DNA of 64,000 nucleotides from Nectonema munidae (lineage: Eukaryota; Nematomorpha; Nectonematoida; Nectonematidae): contig JAUIRK010000134.1 in the NCBI GenBank assembly GCA_030549495.1, positions 1 to 64,000 of the forward strand. The letters are read 5' to 3'. Under the pieces are notes generated by a model. The model saw nothing but the letters and a program-made list of their open reading frames with translations. It did not search any database and was not told the origin of the DNA. Below are positions 48,111-59,710 of this stretch, in pieces; the stretch's first letter is position 1; the number at the start of each line of letters is the position of its first letter. A program made the translations under genes and the position numbers.

Positions 48111-48499
48111 CAAGATTTGACATCCGAGCGGATGCGGATGAAAAAAATTTTTTTATGCCGATGCGGATATTAAATGTTTCAAAAATTACATGTTTTCAAA
48201 TTTTTTCACTATTCGATTTCATTCGTTTTTTTAATTCAACAATAAAGAAAAATAGAAATCACACTAAATAAAAAAATTTATTTACAATAATTATAGTTTA
48301 AGACGGGTAACTTTTTTTTAATAAATAAAAGTTTTTCACTTGACACTTTACTTTCATTGCCATTGTTATCGAGTTTAAAATCATCATATAAATTTAAAAG
48401 AAAATTTTTCACTCTATTTGTTACTTCAAAATCGGTAAAAAAATTTACTTTTAAATCTTGGATCAAGAAAAGTTTCATTAGGCATTATATTTTTAAACA

Positions 48500-49040
48500 T
48501 TATGTTGTCTATGACTTGCACAATGTGCTTCTGTTTCTGTCCTCCCCACCCCCCTCTCTCTTCTTCTCACATCCTTCTCAACTACTTCTTTCCAGCTTAT
48601 TTTTGATCTACCCTTACCCTTACCTAAATGTTGTAATGCATACACTTTCATAATCATCCCTGCTTTTCGCCTCCTATTTACATGACGAAATCGTCTTCTT
48701 CTTCTTAACCTTTGCTTCCTTTAAATATTATATCTATTTCATTTACTTGACATAAATTTCCTATTTTCTCATTACTTATCCTAGATTTTAAACCAGAATT
48801 ACGCATGATTCTGAACATTTTCATTTCTGTCGCATTTCATCTACTTTTCACAGCTTTTTTCGATGCCCAGCTTTGACTAATAAAAACTTATCCTTTTAAA
48901 ATTAAAGAAAATGTACTGCTACACAAAATACTGCTATATTTAAAATTTTTGTAAGCTGGTCTTTTATTCTATGCTCTACTGAGTTCCCTACACTACCCAC
49001 CCAATCCAAAATCTATCCTAAAAATATAACTAACTAAATA
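48500..49040 (-). pseudogene. Fragment of the PHD-finger LINE family (C-terminal part)
   Basis: The + strand text CATTTACTTGACATAAATTT, with nearby ACGCATGATTCTGAACATTT and GATGCCCAGCTTTGACTAAT, parallels 62240-62400 (CATTTACTTGACATAAACTT, ACACATAATTCTTAACATCC). On the - strand this is the region encoding the M-R-M-x-R-I-M tail of that LINE. Frames are broken. Confidence 0.65.
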
Positions 49041-50353
49041 TAAGAAATAAGAATGTTTTTTTTCTTCATTTTTTTGTATTTTTTTTAATTTCAAAAATTA
49101 TGTATTTTATAATAATTGTATGCTTATATCGATATCATTTGGTTTTTTTAATCAAATTATGTTGCTATTTAAAATATACTTTCCAATTTTGGAATACTTG
49201 GACCTAATGAGTTGAGTGATTTGACATAAAAATATCTTTTATGTGCTTACCCACAAGCAGCTACATTACAGGTAGATAATGTTATGAAACATTGTTCACC
49301 TTTTCAAAATCACCCAAAAATGGAACTTCCTCTCAGATGAGAGGCAATGAGCACACTTTTTAGATTAGTCTACTTCCTTTGGGATATGGGTTGAATTAAT
49401 TAAATATAATAATTAATCTTTAGTTCTTTCCCCTGGGTCGATGTTCAAGGGCCCCCATGACAAAATAATTGGATACATAAAGTTAACATATTGTCAATTT
49501 TCTTAAATATTTCTTTAAAGATTTTTTTGAACACCTAAGTTCTTTCTTTTTATCAGCTCTTCGAGATTTTAGCACTTGTTGAACTTAATTAAAAAAATGT
49601 ACGAATCTACTCCTTTCTGAATTCATTATAAATATTAATCAACCTATTTAATAAATATCAAACAAGCTAAAAACTATAATTGTTTATTAAAATGGGCTAT
49701 TTGACTGATCATCTAACCTATATATGTTTTGATATATTTTCATATTACTGCAAATATTGAAAAGTGTTGCACAAAGAGAAGAATTTAGCAAAGTTTTGAT
49801 GTGTTTTGGTTCGCATTTACATTGCTTCAGTGGTAATTTCCTTTGTATACGCCCATATCTCAATCAACTTCTTGTTTCAATCACCGCATAGATTCAACTA
49901 TTGAAACTGGTGTTACTTGGAATGTCTTTATACGCTACATTTTATCATACGGCTTCTTAAGGTGGACTGAGTATAGCACTTTCAAGAATATAAGCGTTTA
50001 TGAAAGGATGCCAATCTGGAAGATTTCTAAGGTTTCTCTGCAAATCAGAGCTATGGAAATCATGAATTAATTATTATCAAAGATTGAGCTTTGGCATCTC
50101 TTTTTTATAACTTTGTTGGAAAGTATGGGAGCTGTACATCACTACTCTTTACCATCTAACTAATGAATTCCAACTTCTATTTTGAATAATGGGTTTGAAA
50201 TTGTCTGCAAATTAAATGATTACCACTTACGTTGCATTTTCTCTTTATTCTAGGCGTATTCCTTCTTAGCTTCCATTTTCGCTAACGCCTACATACTTTG
50301 GGGAAAATGGGCTTGATTAATCAAATGTAATGCATTTGCGTTCTGTTTCACAG

Positions 50354-50580
50354 GCCGAAGTTGAAAATTTGAAGAGTGATGTCTTGAAGGCCGCCAATTT
50401 TAGCGATGACCAAAGAAAGAAGCACGCGGATGATGTCCTTGAAAAGTGTGCGGCAGAGAAAGCGCTCAGGGAGAAGGAGAAGAGTGGCCTTGCGGATTTG
50501 GAGCTGGCCAAGGCCAATCTTGAGCATGAGTTTGCATCGCTCGCTAAACTCGACACCTCCTTGACCCAACTGAAAGACGA
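50354..50580 (+). CDS. NDC80: NDC80 exon f: coiled coil
   Basis: Runs from a TCTGTTTCACAG acceptor to a GACGA/GTAAAA donor, phase 0 to phase 2. It encodes AEVENLKSDVLKAANFSDDQ, then HADDVLEKCAAEKALREKEK and LEHEFASLAKLDTSLTQLKD. The C-A-x-E region aligns with the second half of the HEC1 coiled coil. If the donor were not used, the frame would stop at once (GAG TAA), so the phase-2 splice to the exon at 59599 was checked and restores E-V-Y-E-W. Confidence 0.88.
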
Positions 50581-51009
50581 GTAAAAGCTTCCTTTCTCTT
50601 TTCCCTATTTATCCAACGAAGCTTCGCTTTTGTATCCTTAGATTCTTAGGCCAGCTTTTTTTTTTTAGCTAAATTCTGGCGCGCTATAAATGCCAGTTTG
50701 GTCTTAATTAGTCTTAATTAGTTTAGGTCCATGTCGCAGTTGTATATTACCCGTTTAAAATATTCTTTTCAATTCGAAGTCTGATAAAGCAAAACTTTTT
50801 CTTTACTCCAAGTGATTTAAAATGTGTTTGGCTTCAGCACTTGAATCAAACGTGTAGTTATTGATTTTTCTATGTCTATGAAATTTTGTATTGTACTATA
50901 TCAATCCCTTTTTTATCAACTCACACCCAATCAGGGTATCCTAAAAAACTTCAAAGAAAAGTACCACGAGAAAATCTGACCACGCAGTCTGGTGTATTTG
51001 CAGTATATT

Positions 51010-53792
51010 AGGGTGGTCCTTATTTTTTGAATATTTTTAATTTTGGGAAAATTACTTTTCCTAGGGTGAAAATTGATTTATTTGTATATAATAAGCACAC
51101 ACACACAAAGTTTTATTGAAAAGCAAACACGCTTGTTGGTAGCTCAAACACTAGATTTTTTGAAGATGTTCATTCGAAGTTCGCTTTTTGGATTCATAAG
51201 TAGATTTCTTTTCATCAGGAAATTGTAGCCTATGCTCCGAAACAGCTTGCAGAATAAATTGAAACTGATCATCCTTTTGGGTGAGCATTCGGTTGTATTG
51301 TTGAATGAGAGCTACTCCACGTTCGGCATTGTCATTTGTGACTTGAATACTTTGAACAAGTTTTAGTCCTCTCTTCATTCTCATGCCATACTTGAGGGTC
51401 GTCTTCCAAAAAACCATGATCAATGTGCAACATTGCAAAAAAGTTCATTGTGTTTTTAGTAACAAAATCTTCTAATTTGATATCAGGTATTAATTCGTCA
51501 GGAATCTTGATTCTTTTGAGAGGTTTGTCTTTTCCTTCTTTAAAAAAAAGGATTTGATCATTTCACGCTTTCTTTCCACTGAAACATTTGAATCGAAAAA
51601 AGTTAAGGCTACGAGCGGTTCTGATAAGTAAATGCGATTCAAGTTTTCTAGTTGTTGCTTTAGAAACTTTTTTATTATTTTTTCTGTAGTTGTAAGGCTC
51701 TTTTAAAAGACATAAATCATTAAGTGGTGCTGAAACTGCTATTGGAGCCAAAAACCAAGCTCTAAGATAGAAAATAACTGAAAATAAACAAAAATCTCCA
51801 AGATTTTTTTTTCAGACAGTTAATCTAAATTGATTTTGAAACATCCAAATTTTCATTGAATAAATAACTTTTGCAATCCATCTAGCATGATGAAGTGCAC
51901 CCGGAGACAAAAATCTAAATTTACGAGATGGAATATCATCAAGAAAGATAATTGATAGCTCTAATAGTTCTCTGTAGTCATCTCTTGGATTTTTGTATTC
52001 CAGGTAATTTTTCGCAAAATTAACTATCTCATATTTGTAGGTTTTAATCTTTGAAGCTATAAAGCTATCATCTAAACCTGTTAAGTAGCTTGCGTGATTT
52101 ATATTTTTCCATTCTTGCTTGAATCGCTTAAAGAGAAGTACTTCAGGGGCATTTGATTTACCAAAAAGAGCATTAAATGCTGCTTCTGCTGTTATTAACT
52201 CTTTGATATCGTGTCTACAAGCAAAATAAAGAAAGTCTTTGCTTAGTTTATGTTGAATCATTGCACACGCACCTGAATGCAAACCTGTGTTTGACGAAGT
52301 AGTATCAAAAGAAAGGCCAATAACATTTTCATCGACACCCCAAGCTTCAACTACAACACGTGCTTCGTCTACACCAGTGCCACTAGTTTTAGGAACCTTC
52401 AGCAACTGAGTCCCACCTTTGCCAGAAATGAGTATAGGTAAACGATCGACATGATTGTTGCCCGTCAAATCAGCCATAAGTTTACCATCCCAGTGAACAA
52501 CAAGAGCTTGATTTGTCTTGAATTCTGCCATCAATGCATTTGCCAATTTTTTTCTATGCTGCTCTCTACGTCTTTTTATTGAGATGCGATTAAGGGCCAA
52601 ATCTGATACATCATGTCCGAGACTTTCAGCTGTACTTGCAATAATGCGCATAGCTTTACGATCCCTAATTTTCGAAGGATCTAGTACAGCTGCAAGTGAA
52701 GGAGTTACTATGTTTATTGTCCGCCGAGACATTTTTGATGAAACTGGCGATGTTTTAAAACGTTTTTCTTCTTTACCTGTATTATCAAGTTTTTCAAAAT
52801 CTTGAGATATGCAATTTTCATTGTCTTCGTCATCAGTGCTAGTTAAAACGACACAACTGAATAAACTTTTTTCTTCAACTTCAGCTCTTTGTTTAGCATC
52901 ACACTCTCGTTGAATACGTTGTTCTTACTTGGCTAAATTTTTGTCTACAGATCCAATGTAACCATGTCTTTGAAGGTGCTCTTTGTGCCAAAAGAAAATC
53001 TACATCTTCTTTTATTTTAATTGAATTCAATGCATCTGCATGAGCAATGTCAAATAGATTTTCTATGTCTTTCTTAAATTCAAACTCTTTCTGTTTCTGT
53101 GCTTTAGTTTTTCTACTTTTGTTTTTTTCAATTGTATCCAACATAAATGTAGTTTTTCTAATTTATTAACGCAGTTGTCTTTTCGACTCGTCGGAATTCG
53201 GGCTTTATTCCAAATATCAGAAACCAATGATATAACTTCAACAGAAGCTGTTCTAATTATTTTGCCTTCATTCAAGTGCAGGTGAAGAAGTAAAGATAAA
53301 ACCTCTTTCTTAGAAGGCAATCGTGCTTGATTCAAATTCAACGTAGGCTGACCGAGTAGATATAGTTCGGTTTGTGTCCTTGTAATGCGAGCCATTGTTT
53401 CAATCGGAAAAATAAAAGTTAAAATCAAAAAATTATTTTATATTTTTAAAAAAAAAGTATCAATATATGTAATTATGGAGATTAATGAAATAATGGAACC
53501 ATTTGTGTGGAGATCTTTTTTAATTATAGTGTACGTACAGCACACAATACTCTAAACAAAAAACACAATAAAGGAGATATAACTGTCGGTTATTGTTATT
53601 TCTTTCTACTTCTCATTTCATAGAAATATATTAATGTGTTTCAAACCTCTATCGATATTTGAACGACTTGAGCTATCACTAAACATTCATCAATTATAGA
53701 AAAAATTTACTAAGTACATTTTTTCTATATTTGTAATAGTCTAAGATCATAGGAGCATGACATATTGAAAATTTCAAAATAAGAACCACCCT
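51010..53792 (-). mobile_element. DNA transposon of the DTTSSNTG family, degenerate
   Basis: The ends AGGGTGGTCCTTATTTT and, inverted, AGGGTGGTTCTTATTTT match at 16 of 17 bases. The - strand encodes an N-terminal segment (53428-52899), a 306-codon central frame (52732-51812) and a C-terminal part (51751-51151). The target duplication is unclear (GTATATT versus GTATTAA). It is inserted in the last NDC80 intron against the gene's direction, and its right end lies about 15 bp from the viral relic. I recognise the protein as recurring in many invertebrate genomes under 'uncharacterised', but I am not sure which superfamily it belongs to. Confidence 0.8.
51812..52732 (-). pseudogene. Transposase-like protein, central region
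   Basis: The 306-codon frame has ALVVHWDGKLMADLTGNNHV, then RLPILISGKGGTQLLKVPKT, GLSFDTTSSNTGLHSGACAM and LYFACRHDIKELITAEAAFN, and ends with GALHHARWIAKVIYSMKIWM. V-H-W-D-G-K and F-D-T-T-S-S-N-T-G each place an aspartate in a conserved strand, and C-R-H-D-I-x-E-L follows. This suggests an RNase H-like fold (inference). Neighbouring frames continue the protein both ways: APIAVSAPLNDLCLL near 51735, and TNDNAERGVALIQQYNRML near 51300. The frame changes between the 51812-52732 part and both neighbours, so it is inactive. Confidence 0.8.
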
Positions 53793-53809
53793 GTATTAAA
53801 ATTACAAAG

Positions 53810-55717
53810 GCCGTTGATAGCGCAGGTATTCACTCTTAATGCGAGACAACGACTCGCCTATGATCTCACCTGAGGACGTTTTCAAATCAGAGAGAGGAAT
53901 AAGTGTTTTCTCAGTCACAAGAGTACTTATCAAAGATTGATAATTCGGAAAATCAGCATTTATTTGACTTAGCCATCATGAGAGTAATACTAGGTCTTTT
54001 ATATTGGATATGCACTTGTCCGTGTTAATGATGTCAAGAGATCCACTACGGAACTTAATGTCAGTCTTGGAGACAAGGTATGGTGCAAATGGTCCTCTCT
54101 TGAACAGGAAATCATTGGGTAATTTGATATCAATGACAAAAGTTTGTTCTAAGCATAAAGGAGTGTTGGAGTTCAAGTTTACAAACACTTGTTCGCAAAA
54201 ACACGGCATAGTTACGTTCAAGATCTTCTTTTTCCAAGTAACAGTCCTCAAGGTATCAGCAATCTTGAAACTGCATTCGGACATGTTCATATTAAACAAG
54301 ATGGGATGCTCCTCACTGCAACCCAGATTTTTAGAATTTATCAGATGATGTATCTGTGATTTATCATAATGGCGGATCAACTCAATAAAATCAGATGCTT
54401 TTAATATGTGTTCTTGGGTCGATAATACTGTTCTCACGGACGACGAGGAGTGAGATCATGCTCTCAATCAACGCAACATTCGAGAGACTATAAAGTTTAT
54501 TAGCTAACCGGGCTTGGTAAGCTTCCTGCGTTATGAGATCTCTCAAAATGTCGTATTCTTTCTCATAAGCTCTCGAGTCGAATAGTTGCTGTAGTTCTGT
54601 ATTCTCCACTATTAGAGGAATGGCCTTCTTTATTTCTCCTCTTATTATTAACGCCACATCCTCAAAAGTGTTGATGTTGAGGCAATATGGGTCTTTTAAC
54701 AGCTTCACGTAATGATAGGTGGAACAGACAGACAACCGCAAAAACTGAATGATTGCAGATAGTAGTGGATTGCTTACTCGATGAAGGTATCTTGAAAAAG
54801 TAATAAAGTTAGTCACAGGATCAATTACGCCCTTTATACAGAAGTAGGGGTACAAGAGTGCACTTAATCCCCCCATCTGTTTCGGAACAACAAGAAGAGC
54901 TTTTACTAGAGTCGTGTTTTCAGCAATTCTATCACTTAATACTTGATGAGCCATTGTTAATGCAAGTAAATAAGCGATGTGGCTTCCTGTGTCTACTCCG
55001 GCCAGAGAACAGGAATTCGAGAATATGCTGCCAACTTCATTATTTAACGTTCTGATCAGATCGTTCGACTCAGCCAACAGCCTTGAAGCTCTCTTTAGTG
55101 CAGATGAGACTGGAAGCCCCTTCAAGTAGAAGCACTTATCCTACTCGAAGTGTATCGAGGAGGCCCTAGGCTTCAACTTTAGGCCTATTCGATCACAGAC
55201 CAACTTGAGAGAAGAGATAAACTGCTTAATTCTTCCGTTTGCTTGCTGTACGGTTAACATCTTGAGGTTTGGTTGATTCTTCGCTAGCACAAGGATCTCA
55301 TTATCTCCTTGTCCTAGGAGGTGACCTTCCAATCCTGTCTCTGACAACAACCACTCTAATAAAGCCGCAGTGAGGATCGTCCAGGACCAGACGGAGAGAA
55401 GGAATGGCCATAAGGGTAGCTGAACAAGTCTTGTTTCGATATGCTTCTAGGCAGGAAGAATCTATTTATAATTAATACAATGCTGTTTAGGGGTGCAAGG
55501 TGCGAAAACGTGTAGACGTTCTGAAGATTGAAGAATGCATCTAATTCTGTAAAGATGGGACGCGTTAGATCTTCAGACATACTGAGACAGCAGTTACTCC
55601 AGTCGAACGACACAAAGTACGAGTAGGAGCAACTGGTGTCTCTCTTCATTCCACTTGACAGCCTGTTGACATTGCGGAGCGTAGTAATGAAGTCCGTAGT
55701 CATACTTTGTGTCGTAA
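53810..55717 (-). pseudogene. Endogenous viral element: L polymerase of a negative-strand RNA virus, broken
   Basis: Read on the - strand, a coherent L-protein segment runs through four pieces. 55703-55356 has the motif-A region (FDWSNCC). 55350-55141 has QGDNE, the motif-C catalytic tetrad region of mononegavirus polymerases. 55125-54391 continues the polymerase/capping junction. 54437-53976 has GPFAPYLVSKT, the conserved site of the capping (PRNTase) domain. A trace continues to about 53810. There is one in-frame stop between the second and third pieces and frame changes after the first and third. No other viral genes were found. The family within Mononegavirales cannot be fixed by eye. Confidence 0.9.
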
Positions 55718-56584
55718 AGAAGAATTAATTGTATCATCGACACAACTCCTACAGAATATAGAATTTCTGTGTTACAAACAGTACACGTGATCTCAGGCTT
55801 CTGTTAATTCAACCACAACCCCCAATTGTTTTAAGCATGCTCATTTTGCAACAAATAATGAACGTACTATTCTTGATAATTTTGATGATTCAGAATAATT
55901 CTTTAGTTGAGTTAGAGCAAAGAGCGAAATCTGTTGGAGTTGTTTTTTCTGAAACTCTAAAGGTGTTTGTGGAATGGAAACATTTATATTTCTAACTGAT
56001 TAAGGCATTATAAAAAAATTAACACAATTTCTTCTAAAAGTGATGCTGATATTGTCAATTCAGTTGAACCTACAAACCACCATCTGTGAAATGAGACCAT
56101 GAACATTGGGAAAAGTTCAGTAAATTTTTAGCAGGCTCAGAACGATGCAAGTGACATTTTTATTTAAGCAAAACGGAACAATTCATATTACGTAATTCTT
56201 TTTAAAAACTTAAAAAAACAATTTTCCTACTTTTTTTAAAAAAAAAATTATTATATTATTTTTTGAGTTTTATTAATTTTCTTTTTGCTTTTATTGTTTC
56301 AAAAATGGTTGACATTTGTTTAATTCAACACTAGTCATTTTTACATTCGAAATTAGTTTTTTTCAAAAATTTATTGTAGTCCGGTTAACTCAAACTTTGC
56401 ATAACTCTCAGTAATATTATGTCCCTGGTCGATTTAACATGGTTTTTCTATAGCTATATATTTAGCTCTATGTTTTCATCATCATTCCATTTTAACGGCC
56501 TTGATTAGTCCGAGCTAACTAAGATGAGTCAAGCTAACTTGATTTTCTGTCTTTTTCATCACGTAATTTAAGCCTTAAAGTTCT

Positions 56585-56715
56585 GAGCTTTTTTTGAACT
56601 ACTCTCTTTTCTAAAGTTAGTCCACACATCATTCTCATATCAATTGTTTGTAGTTTTCGCTTATCAATTTCTTTCACTAATATTCTTCATGTGTCCAGCA
56701 TATTTGTGTCTCACT
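56585..56715 (-). pseudogene. Small fragment of the PHD-finger LINE family
   Basis: TCCACACATCATTCTCATAT and CAATTGTTTGTAG parallel 34160-34200 (CCGCACATCATCCTAATCAT, CAGTTGTTTGTAG). It encodes on the - strand the Q-x-x-x-M-R-M-M-C-G region of the LINE C-terminus. Confidence 0.55.
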
Positions 56716-56743
56716 CAATATGTGTATGTTTATAATCTAATAT

Positions 56744-56973
56744 GCAGGGTGTCTGGAAAGCCCCTGGACACCTAAATTTTTTTAGAAATAATGTCTCATG
56801 TTTATGTTTTTTGTTACTGCAAAGTAAAAGACAGCGTTTTGTTCAATATTAAGCAAATGGCCACGATACACTTTAATACTTCCTGTGCTGCGTATCATCT
56901 TGTTTCTGAAGACGTTTTGCAATATAGTAGTGTCATCAACTAGTTGGATATGATTTGTGATGGTTTCTTTCAA
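56744..56973 (-). pseudogene. Possible mariner/IS630-type transposase C-terminus
   Basis: The start CAGGGTGTCTGGAAAGCCCC (+ strand) looks like a transposon end. The - strand frame at 56782-56973 gives NHIQLVDDTTILQNVFRNKM and KVYRGHLLNIEQNAVFYF, which resembles the C-terminal part of IS630/mariner-type transposases (V-x-x-x-x-x-R, then G-x-H-x-x-x-L). No catalytic region is legible, and the match is weak. Confidence 0.35.
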
Positions 56974-58404
56974 TTTCTTTTTTTGTGGAGATTACTGCAA
57001 AAACTTTTGTCTTGAATAGCACTAAGTAAAAGTCTGAAAACGAAAGATTGTAATGCTAGTTCCTTAGAGATAATGACGTTAAAAAAATGATCTGTAAAAT
57101 CTGTGTAGTCTGAGAGTAAACAATTTTAGTCGCTGTGAGGGTGTTTTGTTAAAATACTTTCACAGTTTCATTAATGTAAAGAACAGAATTAATTGGGCCA
57201 ATGCATTATCCCGCAGAGATTGCACACCAGTTAATGTTGTAGGGTTTGGCGCATGACTTGAAGAATTTCTGATAACCATATTCAATGTTTTGATTTTCTC
57301 TAGAGTAGTTAACTTATTGTATGCTTTATTGATTTATTTGACATCGAAGTATTTGTGTGACTTGCTATTCGCTGGAATATCAAGTGTATGAATATGTTTT
57401 ATATGTCAAAAATCATTGTTTACAGCATAGCAATTACTCTATACAATTTTGGATGAATTTTTACCTATTTTAGTGGATTTGTATACCTTAAGAGATTACT
57501 TTTCAAAAAACGAAAGTATGCATTTGAATATGCAATCCAGGTTTGAATCGTAAGATTGCTTAATCAAAAATGATTCCATCAAGGCACTCATTTAGCCAGC
57601 TTTCGTATACAAAAATGATGTTCAGAAGCTCCTTTCGTTCTATGAATCAAAATTTACATTTATGAAAATTTTATGATCCAAGCGTAATTAAGTTTGCAAT
57701 AGCACTACCAATATGTGATTATTTGAATTCAAAATTTTTACAATTTAGATTGTTCCACAAAAGCATGGTGCCTTATTATTGAAAGCCTTCTTATGAGCGA
57801 TTTACCGGAAAATCTTTATACGCAATTCTTTTTATTTGACGGCAATCGGTTGTCCATACCGAGCAAATATTGGCTAGTGAAAGTGATAATGTTACGTTAG
57901 GCTTCCGAATTATTTGGAGGTTCACTGATCTGATACGAAACAAAACTTATCATTACATTTATTTTGATGATTTCCTCTCTTCATATGCGGATATTGGAAG
58001 TTTAACAATCAAAATCATAAAATATGGTCGAACCATGCGCGATAACAGTAAAAATAAATGTCGACTAGTTTCTCCTAATTATAATGTAAAAAGGTAATAT
58101 AATTGCGAGGGAGATGGGAGAAAAGTATAGAATGAAAATGTTCGTGCTACTATGCTCTGAAACCTTTGTACACACACACACACACTAGATAGAAAAAAAG
58201 TTTATTTATGCATATAGTTGTCAAATTCAACAGTGTAATTAGTAGAATCGATGCAATGAACTGAGCAATATTTTTTTCTCCCAAAAATGAAAGGAAAAAA
58301 TGCCAGAAAACAAAGAGCTATTTTATTCGATGTTCCATTTTTGGAACATTCCGAAAAAGAATGAAGAATGGAAATGTATTAGACATTTCAACTTTTTCTG
58401 ATTA

Positions 58405-58475
58405 TAATCATCATCATCATCATCATCATCCATTCGCTCTAATGAACAGGTCTTTGTCCTGGCGAGCCGGTCGAC
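58405..58475 (-). mobile_element. (CAT)n plus shared 3'-terminal sequence, copy 2
   Basis: CATCATCATCATCATCATCC, ATTCGCTCTAATGAACAGGT, CTTTGTCCTGGCGAGCC: nearly identical to 46694-46760. It interrupts an AT-rich region and gives a run of His codons in one frame, which has no meaning. Confidence 0.65.
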
Positions 58476-58574
58476 TGTTAAATTATAATCAAACTACTAA
58501 TTTCAACAAGATGACGCTAGAACACATACGGCATAAGATACAAGGCTTCCTAACCTAAACGAACATGTAGCCCA

Positions 58575-58780
58575 GATCATCTTGGCTCATGATTTTGGCA
58601 AATCGTCCTGACTTGAACCATCTAGATTTCAGCATATGGGAAAACTTATCTGTACGATTTTATCCCGAAAGTAAATTGGGAAGATGTGTCTAAACTTTAA
58701 AATGTTTTGCTTCAACAATGTCAAAATTTCTTCAAAATGACATTGATTCAGCTGTTGAACAAGTTAGAATTAGACTTTTC
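58575..58780 (+). pseudogene. mariner/Tc1-type transposase fragment
   Basis: Frames read SSRPDLNHLDFSIWENL-like sequence, then KVNWEDVSKL and LQQCQNFFKMTLIQLL. The P-D-L-N-x-L-D-F-S-I-W block is the third catalytic region of mariner/Tc1-type transposases. It is broken by frameshifts, and the rest of the gene was not found. Confidence 0.55.
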
Positions 58781-59598
58781 AAAGCGTTCAAAATGCGAGA
58801 AAAGCATATTGAACAATTTTTCTAAGTTTGCAAGTAAAAATGCTGAAAATAAAGATTTTATAAGTCTATATTTAAACCTGGATACTTTTATAAAATGAAT
58901 AGCATATCATTTTTTAATTGTACAAAAAAAATCATTTTGCTTGTGTAAATGAGAATTTTCTTGTTTATCGGTAATTTATTTGGTCCCTGGATTAGAATTT
59001 TTCATTTTATTGATAAATTTATGAACACATGTTTTTTTCCACGGCCGACAGATTTCAGACACCATTTCCACTCTTAGAATCAGTTAAAAGCACAATTCAA
59101 TCTTTCAAGAGTGAGCAAATTGGTTTATTTTGTTTTGACAGTTTCACCAATCATCTATATCTCTGTCTAAATTTTACGGGTATTGTTAATTATGTATAAT
59201 ACCCTAATTTATATATATATTTATATCCACACAGAAACAAATTTATTCTTTTCTGATCTCTAAGATTTATGTGCATCTACCTGAGTATCCCCAAATATAT
59301 TTTGGTCAAATGAAAAAATACTACAATCGTAGTGAATGATCTTTTTTCACTTTCTCATTTTATGTTGCAAAGATTTTACATCGCTTCACCGAATAAGCGA
59401 TCCATTATTTACAAGTATTTGTATATTTTACTCGACCATATGTATAGGAATGCTTTTGTAAATTTCCGTGATTCAATCATCACCATTTGAGGCGTGGGTA
59501 AGGCTGTTTAGGTGCTTGCTTGACTATTTGTATCCAATCCTTCTATCAAAGAGTGAAGTTGCCCTTGTCATCATCTTTGCTTTATCGATATATTTCAG

Positions 59599-59710
59599 AG
59601 TTTATGAGTGGAAATTGAGAGAGCAAAGTTGGAGCCATGAAAGAGAACTCAACAGAAAAATGATGACCGCAGCCAACTCCTTCCTTCTTCACTTAAAGGA
59701 TCGGGTTTGA
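59599..59710 (+). CDS. NDC80: NDC80 exon g: last coding exon
   Basis: Starts after a CGATATATTTCAG acceptor in phase 2, which completes the GA left by exon f. It reads EVYEWKLREQSWSHERELNR, then KMMTAANSFLLHLKDRV and a TGA. The W-x-x-E-R-E-L-N-R-K region aligns with 'E-E-R-R-K-V-G-N-N-L' near the end of HEC1. The stop is 86 bp before AATAAA. The visible protein totals about 441 residues. Compared with vertebrate NDC80 it lacks perhaps the last 50-60 residues, so a further spliced exon is possible but the nearby poly(A) signal argues against it. Confidence 0.78.

Noticed and set aside
50317..50569. Two - strand frames over NDC80 exon f
   Set aside because: Antisense of the coiled-coil exon, with no domain of their own.
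54004..54348. + strand frame over the viral relic
   Set aside because: Antisense of the capping-domain region of the L fragment.
58361..58558. Poly-His open frame
   Set aside because: The His run is the translation of a (CAT)n retroelement tail.
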